From the NCBI GenBank assembly GCA_041484525.1, contig JBGPHT010000001.1:81340-145339 (forward strand): a stretch of 64,000 bases of DNA, written 5' to 3'. Position 1 is the stretch's first letter. Each line of letters begins with the position of its first letter. The notes below the pieces were generated by a model. It searched no databases. It was not told the DNA's origin and worked only from the letters and a program-made list of their open reading frames with translations. Position numbers and translations under genes: made by a program. The DNA is from JBGPHT01 sp041484525 (lineage in GTDB: Bacteria; Acidobacteriota; Terriglobia; Bryobacterales; Bryobacteraceae). This document shows positions 1 to 6,456 of this stretch, piece after piece.

Positions 1-1980
1 TATCGGGTCCGGGCGGAAAGCGATTATGGCTTCTCTCCGTATTCTGCCGTCGTGAACGCCACAATTCCGGCCGCTCAATTGCCACCGCCATCCAACGTGC
101 AAGCCGTTGCCGTCAGCCAATCCCAAATCAACCTGACGTGGAGTGCAGTGACGAACGCCACACGTTTTCACGTTGAGCGCAAAACAGGGGCGGCGGGCAC
201 GTATGCGGAGATCACGGCGGTTCCTGCCACGACTACCAGCTATCAGGACACGACGGTACAGTCGAACACAGCGTACACGTATCGGGTTAGGTCTGAAGGG
301 GCATCTGGTTTTTCGGCCTATTCCAACGAAACCTCTGCCACGACACCGGCCTTGCCGCTGCCGCCAGCCCCGACGTTGCAAGGAACGGCGACATCGGCTA
401 CGACACTCCACCTTTCCTGGACGACCACGGTGACAGGCATCATTCGATTCCGATTGGAACGACGGCTGACGACTGGCGTGTACTCTGAGATCGCCCAACC
501 AAGCGCAACAAGCACGTCCTTTGATGATTCCGGCGTGACCGGCTCCACGAGCTACCTCTACAGGATGAGGGTGGAAACCGGAGCAGGGCTGTCGGCGTAT
601 TCCAACGAAGTGGCGGTGACGACATTCCCCACGGCTCCGACAAGCCTTCAGGCGACTGCAACCTCTTCCAGCCAAGTGAATCTCACCTGGACGAACAATG
701 CCCAGGATGCCACTGCGATCCGGGTTGAATTCCTTCCACCGGGTTCAACAGCCTTTACCGATATCGGTGTGGCTGTCACGCTCACGAACACGCCAGCGGC
801 GAATCTTCAGGCCAACACCATGTACACGTTTAGGGTTCGAGCGCAAAATGGGGTTGGCTATTCGGCATACTCGAATGTGGCAACAGCGAAAACGCTCCAG
901 GCGCTTCCGGCGACCCCGACCAATCTCCAGGCAACTGCGAGTTCGTCCAGCCAAGTGAATCTGACCTGGACCAACAATGCGCCGGATGCCACGGCGATCC
1001 GGGTGGAATACCTGCCCCCAAGTGCCACAACCTTCACGGACATTGGTGCCGCCACAACGCTGACGAATTCACCTGTAACGAGTCTTCAGTCGAACACAAC
1101 GTATTCGTTCCGTGTCCGGGCACAAAATGCCGTTGGGTATTCGCCATACTCGAACTTAGCGACGGTGACTACGCAGACGCCACCCGTAACAGTTGTTTTG
1201 ATTCACGGCATTCTTCAATCCGGTGGCGCTCTGGAACCCCTCGCCAAAACGTTGCGCCCCCTTTTGACGCCGGGGCGTTTCACCGTCTTGTCCGATTTCA
1301 ATTGGGGTAGATGTGCCAACCCTACGGGCTTGGTCTGTGATTCAAATTGCACGCTTGAGGAAGGTGCCACGGAGCTTCTAAATTACTTGAACACCAACGT
1401 GCCCCCCGGCGATGTCCTTTTCGTGGGGTATAGTATGGGCGGCTTGATCGTTCGGCAGTTGCTACTCACAACACAATTCACAAGGAATCGGCCACTCGCC
1501 CTGATAACGCTCGGAACTCCCAACCTTGGGTATCCCTATTCACCGCTGGATGCACTCGCCGTTTGTTCGTCGCTTGGGGCAGAAATGAAAGGTGACTTTC
1601 GGGCCAATAACGGTCAGGGAATCATTTCTTCTTTTCTGGGAACACTCAATAATACCTGGGCTGCATCTTCGCCTGCACCCGCTAGAGGCCAGTGGCTTGC
1701 GATTTCTGGCGCATCGTGCAACAACCCGATTAGCTTCACTCTGAGCGGTGGTTGCCCGGACAGCAACGTGTTTAGCGATGGAGTGGTCTGCGACGTGAGT
1801 GCCAGATTGTTGTTCCAATACAAGAACCGGCCGTCACAGGATCACTTCAGCTACAATTTTTCTCATGATGGCGGTGTGGGCCTCTTTTGCCTAAATCTCA
1901 GCGGCATACCAGCTTTGTACAACGCTGGTGCAAGCTCTGATGTGGGGCTGTGGTTGGTGAACTTCATCAACGGACAATGA
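1..1980 (+). CDS. Secreted FnIII-repeat lipase/esterase (5' partial)
   Basis: The reading frame is open to the left edge and the first 17 codons already encode the end of an FnIII module (YRVRAES... SPYSA), so the gene begins outside the window. It holds four complete fibronectin type III modules (about 90 residues each, with LTW and Y.FRVRA..GYS.YS signatures), then a C-terminal alpha/beta-hydrolase: VVLIHGI oxyanion segment and GYSMGG nucleophile elbow (Ser in GxSxG). Modules 3 and 4 are very similar at DNA level, about 280 bp apart, suggesting recent duplication. Likely an extracellular esterase whose FnIII modules bind a polymer or act as spacers (inference). It is visibly less GC-rich than the core genes. 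Its stop overlaps the next start. Confidence 0.85.
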   Translation, partial: YRVRAESDYGFSPYSAVVNATIPAAQLPPPSNVQAVAVSQSQINLTWSAVTNATRFHVERKTGAAGTYAEITAVPATTTSYQDTTVQSNTAYTYRVRSEGASGFSAYSNETSATTPALPLPPAPTLQGTATSATTLHLSWTTTVTGIIRFRLERRLTTGVYSEIAQPSATSTSFDDSGVTGSTSYLYRMRVETGAGLSAYSNEVAVTTFPTAPTSLQATATSSSQVNLTWTNNAQDATAIRVEFLPPGSTAFTDIGVAVTLTNTPAANLQANTMYTFRVRAQNGVGYSAYSNVATAKTLQALPATPTNLQATASSSSQVNLTWTNNAPDATAIRVEYLPPSATTFTDIGAATTLTNSPVTSLQSNTTYSFRVRAQNAVGYSPYSNLATVTTQTPPVTVVLIHGILQSGGALEPLAKTLRPLLTPGRFTVLSDFNWGRCANPTGLVCDSNCTLEEGATELLNYLNTNVPPGDVLFVGYSMGGLIVRQLLLTTQFTRNRPLALITLGTPNLGYPYSPLDALAVCSSLGAEMKGDFRANNGQGIISSFLGTLNNTWAASSPAPARGQWLAISGASCNNPISFTLSGGCPDSNVFSDGVVCDVSARLLFQYKNRPSQDHFSYNFSHDGGVGLFCLNLSGIPALYNAGASSDVGLWLVNFINGQ

Positions 1981-2672
1981 ATATGTGTAGCCGATTCCTA
2001 TTTGCGTTTGTGCTCTCTACGGTAGATTTGGCGGCGGCTCTGCAGGATCACCCATCTGCCACGCAGCAAACCAATGTCGGCAAGAGCGAACAGGAACAGC
2101 GGGATGTTAGGACAAGGTTGTCAATCGTTTTGGATCGTGATTACAGCCACCAGGCTGCTGATGAATTGCTCACATTTGCGATTCAGCACAGCGATGTTGC
2201 CGTGCCTGAACTAAAGCGGCGGCTGATCGCATATAGTCAGCAGTCCCGAAAAACGCTTGCCGGAAACGCTGCAATTCACGCTGATGCACTGGCATACGTG
2301 GCGAATGCCTTGGCCGTGGATGCGCTTTGTGATCTGTGTGCCGGGAACGCCGATTTATTTTGTCCATATCTCGAACGGAGCTTGGACTATGTGGAAGGCC
2401 GTTTGAACCCCTTCACACTTGCGTACCGTGCCATTGCAAAGCCAGAAGCCGAGGTGCAAGGTGCAACAATACATTGGGCTGATTCGATGATCGGATTTCC
2501 TCATTTCCGGCAACGGCTTGCTGAAGCGATGCTCGAAAGGTACGGCAAGGTTCCGGGCGAAACGGAGTGGGCCACGGACCCTATTGCTTCCAGGCTCAAA
2601 GACCGAGCTTCACCAGACTTGCGACAGAGCGTTGTGCGCTTCGTCACCGAAGCTCAGAGGAAAAGAAAATAA
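1977..2672 (+). CDS. Hypothetical secreted protein
   Basis: The ATG at 1977 overlaps the TGA of the lipase gene (ATGA), so the two are probably translationally coupled; a start at 1950 would lie inside the lipase gene and spoil the signal peptide. The N-terminus (MNMCSRFLFAFVLSTV) looks like a signal peptide. The mature part is mostly predicted alpha-helical, with cysteines around residues 115-125 (CDLCAGNADLFC). I recognise no family. The context suggests a role linked to the secreted lipase, for example a partner or accessory protein, but this is inference only. Confidence 0.6.
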   Translation: MNMCSRFLFAFVLSTVDLAAALQDHPSATQQTNVGKSEQEQRDVRTRLSIVLDRDYSHQAADELLTFAIQHSDVAVPELKRRLIAYSQQSRKTLAGNAAIHADALAYVANALAVDALCDLCAGNADLFCPYLERSLDYVEGRLNPFTLAYRAIAKPEAEVQGATIHWADSMIGFPHFRQRLAEAMLERYGKVPGETEWATDPIASRLKDRASPDLRQSVVRFVTEAQRKRK

Positions 2673-2690
2673 TGGCGACAGGCATCCCCG

Positions 2691-3530
2691 ATGCGGAGAG
2701 TTGTTCCAAGTCAGATCGTAGAATTCATTGATAGGTATTGCGGCGAATTCTTGCGGCCGCCAACAGCCATTAGTGTGCCGGGGAAGAGACCGTTTCCATA
2801 TCCGACGCCGGGGGTCGGTCATTTTATTACGCCTATTCAACTGCCGACGGTTCGTGTGCTCAACAAGCTACTGAATTGCCTTGCGGATGAACTACTGCCT
2901 TCAGACGAAAGCGATTTCCATTCGTTTCTGATGTGCGTCAATCAGGTTCGGTCCACGGCGAGTGCCGATTCTTACGGTGCTCTGTGGGCTGTAGATAACG
3001 GAGACAGCCCCGTCAGAGTCATTCGTGAACTGCTGACGAAGTGTCCTGACGAGAGCGCCTCAGCAGCATCCAACGCATTGACATTAATTCCTGACACGAC
3101 GTATCGGGATAATCTACGCACCGATTTGGGTGCGGTCAACAGAGCACTGTCCAACGGTGAATGGAAGGCTGCAACTGTGCTGGCCGGTTCTGTGGTTGAA
3201 GCCCTTCTCTTGTGGGCGATTCGCACAAAGCGTGAAGACGAGATTGGGGAAGCGGTAAAGGCATTACTGGACACCAAGACACTAAAGAAGAAACCCGCCA
3301 CCGAACCTGAGAATTGGCACCTGTCAGAAATGAACGAAGTGGTCCGTCACTTTGGGTTGATCTCGGAAGCAACTGCTTGTCAAGTTCGCCTTGCCAAAGA
3401 TTTCCGAAATCTCATTCACCCCGGACGTGCGGTTCGACTTGAACAAGACTGCAATCGGGCAACTGCTCTCACAGCAGTGGCGGCGATTGAACACGTGCTA
3501 ATCAATTTGGAGAAGCAATTCGTTCCTTGA
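2691..3530 (+). CDS. Hypothetical protein with HEPN/DUF4145-like C-terminus
   Basis: The gene follows the previous one by 18 bp on the same strand. About 279 residues, no signal peptide. The C-terminal half is helical and carries AKDFRNLIHPGR (around residue 235), the R-N-x-x-H-P pattern common at the end of HEPN or DUF4145-type helical domains, preceded by a helix (AATVLAGSVVEALLLW) typical of the same group. Such domains occur in RNA-targeting defence and toxin proteins but also in many uncharacterised proteins, so no activity is claimed. The start is the first ATG in frame; an ATG at 2672 is in another frame. Confidence 0.6.
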   Translation: MRRVVPSQIVEFIDRYCGEFLRPPTAISVPGKRPFPYPTPGVGHFITPIQLPTVRVLNKLLNCLADELLPSDESDFHSFLMCVNQVRSTASADSYGALWAVDNGDSPVRVIRELLTKCPDESASAASNALTLIPDTTYRDNLRTDLGAVNRALSNGEWKAATVLAGSVVEALLLWAIRTKREDEIGEAVKALLDTKTLKKKPATEPENWHLSEMNEVVRHFGLISEATACQVRLAKDFRNLIHPGRAVRLEQDCNRATALTAVAAIEHVLINLEKQFVP

Positions 3531-3714
3531 GAACAGAGGGATAGTGGGTTTCTTGACATCAGATATTCGGGTGCTCTGCTTTAGGGACAGCCACAATCGG
3601 CCATCGTCGCCGGGGAAGCTGCGAGTCCATCGGGCTGGTGCGGATGGAACTGCGGGCTTCCTGTGCGCCGTGGTTGCGCTGAAGAAACCGTTGCCGAAAT
3701 AGGCTGACGCCAAC
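3531..3714. other. Intergenic region, no gene recognised
   Basis: Short frames on both strands have no recognisable similarity. The stretch separates the low-GC gene trio on the left from the CDF transporter fragment on the right, and is probably debris from insertions and deletions. Confidence 0.4.
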
Positions 3715-3825
3715 TCAACGGCACCCGCAATCGTCGCAACACACCTTGCCCCGGACTCCAGCCACCCCTTCTTTGGCGATGATTGGAACCATGACCAGCC
3801 CCGCCACTGGATCGGCCCACCACCA
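3715..3825 (-). pseudogene. C-terminal fragment of a CDF-like cation transporter
   Basis: Read on the minus strand, this encodes WWWADPVAGLVMVPIIAKEG followed by a Cys-rich tail ending CCDDCGCR and a TGA stop. It matches the C-terminus of the intact transporter at 10983-11624 (WWWADPVAGLAMAPIIGKEG ... CCSC) almost residue for residue, and the DNA is also clearly similar. Similarity stops abruptly at the WWW codons, so the N-terminal 80% of the gene is missing. This is a decayed paralogue or the scar of a deletion. Confidence 0.75.
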
Positions 3826-4004
3826 GCTTCGTTTGGTAGTCGCCCCACGTTTCAAAATCGGTCCTTTGTGCGCCGTTCCAGTTGCGATGTGTTCCAGCCG
3901 GTCGCGGAAGTGAAGGTCGCCCCGTTACGACGTTGAGGGCGGCGGGGACAAAGCGAAAGCCGTCGGGCGGTTCACGACAACCGCCACACGCTGATCACGG
4001 AAGC
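3826..4004. other. Intergenic region, nothing recognised
   Basis: No credible reading frame, RNA gene or strong hairpin was seen between the transporter fragment and the end of the hydrolase gene. Confidence 0.4.
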
Positions 4005-5474
4005 TCAGGCTAGGCCGGTATCCACCTCGACGCTTCCGTACGGTGGGCCGAGCTGGACGTTAACGGTGGGCCACACCGTCTCAGAGACCCGTCTATGGGT
4101 CTCCGGGTCGAGGGAACTCACTCTGCGGCTGGCGAAGGTGTACGGGAAGTGCCCGCCAAGTGGCGCGGTGAGGGCGACGTTGCCGTAGGTATCGCGCACA
4201 GTTACGGTGCCCGAGGAGATGGTCGCCCCGGTGACTGCGTCCACGGCGGTGACAGTGTACTGCGTCGAGGTGCGGCGCGCCGGGTAGGGACTCAACCTCG
4301 CGGTCGCGACGCCGGACACAAGCGGGCTTCGCAGGCGCGTCAGAATGGCGACTACCTGTGCCTGCAACGTTCGATCCGACAGGGCCTCAACGTGGTTGAG
4401 AGGGTTGGCGGCATGCGACGTGGAGAACGGCAGACGGGCGCGAGCATCACTGACCAGCAGGTCCCCGGCCCCAGGCGCAACTTCGGGAGTTGAGGCGGCG
4501 AGTGCGGTCAACACGGTCAGGATCTCGATGACGATGGGCAGTTGCACAAGGATCGCGGCCGGCACGAACGACACGACGTTCAATAGCGTGCCCACGACGA
4601 CGGGCGTACTTCCCCAGTGGAAGAGCGGGAATGGCACAGGTATCGGGATGGTGCTGTCCGGAGTGTAGACTCCGGCCCACAGCCGCGCCGCGTTCGTGCT
4701 CGTGCCGCCGAAGGTGTGGTACATGATCCCGGGGACGGGTTCGCCCGCAGCGATCGCTGCCAGCGTCGCGCTGCCCGGGGCGAGTTCGGCCAGTGCCGGG
4801 TTCCCGGTGAACGCGCGCATGGTGGCCAGGATCCCCGGTGCAATCAGACCGGCGGCGGTGAAGGCGGTCTGGAGGCGGGCGAGCAGGGCGTCCACGGTGG
4901 TAGCAATGCCCGCGAGCCCGGAACCGGCGTTCGGCGAGTGCAGGGCGATCAGGCTGGTTACCCGGGGCAAGAAGGCGGCCAGGGCTGGGATGACCCTTGC
5001 GCCGGCGAGGAAGGACCTGGCAATCAGCCCACCACGGCTGTGCCCCACGAACGCGACCCGCAGCCCCATCAGCCGCGGGTCACCGATCAGGGCCTGCGTC
5101 ACCAGCAAGGCCAGTTGCGTGACGTTGGTCGCAATCGGTCCGGACGGCGCCTTCTGCGTGTAGGTCACCGTGGTGAAGCCCGCGGCCTTGAGGGCGGCGT
5201 TCCAGCTCGTCAGTGCGGTCGCGAGCGGGTCCAGGAAGAAACGCGCCACGGGCACAAGCGGCGGCGAGATATGGAAGCCCTCGTCCCTATACGCAGGGAA
5301 GCCTACCGTCCGGTCGAACACCACGCCAGGGTAGGCGCTCAACGGCGCGGTCATGTCCATACTCGTGCCGCCCAACCCATGCAGTAGGACAACGATCGGC
5401 AGGCTCGGATCGAGCGTGCCGTCGACCGTGACCGGGGTTCCGTCGCTCAAGGTGATGGTGAACATGCTGGTCAC
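4005..5474 (-). CDS. Alpha/beta-hydrolase with extra C-terminal domain
   Basis: About 489 residues. The N-terminal half is an alpha/beta-hydrolase: VVLLHGLGG oxyanion loop near residue 33 and GHSRGG nucleophile elbow near residue 145. The last roughly 100 residues (from about ATARLSPYPARR) look like a separate beta-rich module. No signal peptide is evident. The GTG start at 5474 overlaps the TGA of the upstream gene (GTGA), which favours it over the ATG at 5465. High GC with long hydrophobic Ala/Leu/Val stretches. The substrate is unknown; triacylglycerol, ester or polymer hydrolysis are all possible. Confidence 0.7.
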   Translation of the reverse strand: MTSMFTITLSDGTPVTVDGTLDPSLPIVVLLHGLGGTSMDMTAPLSAYPGVVFDRTVGFPAYRDEGFHISPPLVPVARFFLDPLATALTSWNAALKAAGFTTVTYTQKAPSGPIATNVTQLALLVTQALIGDPRLMGLRVAFVGHSRGGLIARSFLAGARVIPALAAFLPRVTSLIALHSPNAGSGLAGIATTVDALLARLQTAFTAAGLIAPGILATMRAFTGNPALAELAPGSATLAAIAAGEPVPGIMYHTFGGTSTNAARLWAGVYTPDSTIPIPVPFPLFHWGSTPVVVGTLLNVVSFVPAAILVQLPIVIEILTVLTALAASTPEVAPGAGDLLVSDARARLPFSTSHAANPLNHVEALSDRTLQAQVVAILTRLRSPLVSGVATARLSPYPARRTSTQYTVTAVDAVTGATISSGTVTVRDTYGNVALTAPLGGHFPYTFASRRVSSLDPETHRRVSETVWPTVNVQLGPPYGSVEVDTGLA

Positions 5475-5890
5475 CCTGCCGGTCGCTGACGCGCCAGTAG
5501 CATTCGGCTTCGGACTTCGACCTGCGACATACAGGCGACGGTCTCGGTGATTACGAGCACGACGAGTTCCTCCTCGCCCGGGAGGTCCGACGCGGAGAAC
5601 AGGCTCCCCGCCTCGCCCGGCACCCCCACGCTCACGTAGCGAACCGGCTCCAACCGAACCGAGGGGTGCTCCTGCTCGTACCGCTGCAGTAGCTGCCGCA
5701 ACTCGGCAGGCAGATCATCGACCGCCGCCACGGGGACCGGGGCCTCGGCCAGTGGCGCACCCTCCGGACTGACCGCCGGGACGCCCGCGTACCCGTGCAA
5801 TTGCTGCCGGAACAGTTGAAGCAGACCCCGCGCGCTGTCGCCGGACGCCCCCCACTTCGCCGCGCCCGCGTCGCTCTCGTGCATGTTCAT
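5471..5890 (-). CDS. Hypothetical protein coupled to hydrolase
   Basis: The ATG at 5890 is chosen because GAGGGAGG lies about 6 bases upstream; the frame stays open further up but has no comparable ribosome site. The product is about 139 residues with no signal peptide or membrane segment. A C-terminal stretch (LVVLVITETVACMSQVEVRS) is beta-strand-like. Its stop overlaps the start of the hydrolase gene, so the pair is probably co-translated. No family recognised. Confidence 0.6.
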   Translation of the reverse strand: MNMHESDAGAAKWGASGDSARGLLQLFRQQLHGYAGVPAVSPEGAPLAEAPVPVAAVDDLPAELRQLLQRYEQEHPSVRLEPVRYVSVGVPGEAGSLFSASDLPGEEELVVLVITETVACMSQVEVRSRMLLARQRPAG

Positions 5891-6011
5891 CTGAACCTCC
5901 CTCGTGAATTCGTGGGTTACCGCCTCCGCGGCATGCCCGCGAACAGGATTCTGAAAGCCCCTGTTTCGCCGGCCCCAATCTACCATTGAGCTGGCGAGCA
6001 GTCAATCGTAA

Positions 6012-6215
6012 CGAACTCTTCTGCGCTGGCTCCAGTTGCCCGAGTTCCAGAAGGCCTATCGTGACGCCGGGCGCTCCACTTTCTCACAATCGATCGCCCG
6101 CCTCCAGCAAGGAGCCTCCGCCGCGGCGACGACACTCCTGAAGACGATGATCGACCCGGATACTCCGGCATCCGTTCGCAATCCTGACGGCGTAGTGTTC
6201 ACTGGTGCTGGCTGA
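6012..6215 (+). pseudogene. Fragment of terminase-small-subunit-like HTH protein
   Basis: The open stretch encodes RTLLRWLQLPEFQKAYRDAG, then SIARLQQGASAAATTLLKTM and DPDTPASVR, before running into unrelated residues and a stop. From memory this resembles the middle of a helix-turn-helix protein family related to phage terminase small subunits that is frequent in acidobacterial and other genomes (typical: TLLRWL..PEF..AYR.AR ... SIARLQQ.SSAAV.TLLK.M.DP..PA..R). Both the N-terminal HTH and the C-terminal coiled coil are absent, so it is a remnant. Confidence 0.5.
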
Positions 6216-6456
6216 GCGCCATGAGAGTAGCGTTACCGAAAATGACGAGGTCCAACCGCTGCCGCACAGCCTGCCCCGAACGGCCATCGAGAGAAGCAGA
6301 AAGAGTAGCCGACGATCTTGATGCCCGAGCAGCCGGTCCCCTGAGAACAGATTAGCTACCGATATGGACGTATAATGCCCGCCATACGCCGATCGTTCTC
6401 CGACTGGCCGACCATCCTCCCGCAGCGTCGGCGACACTTCCCCATTGGAACGGTGA
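6216..6456. other. Intergenic region, nothing recognised
   Basis: No gene supported. It separates the remnant on its left from the 3' end of the large glycosyltransferase gene. Confidence 0.4.
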
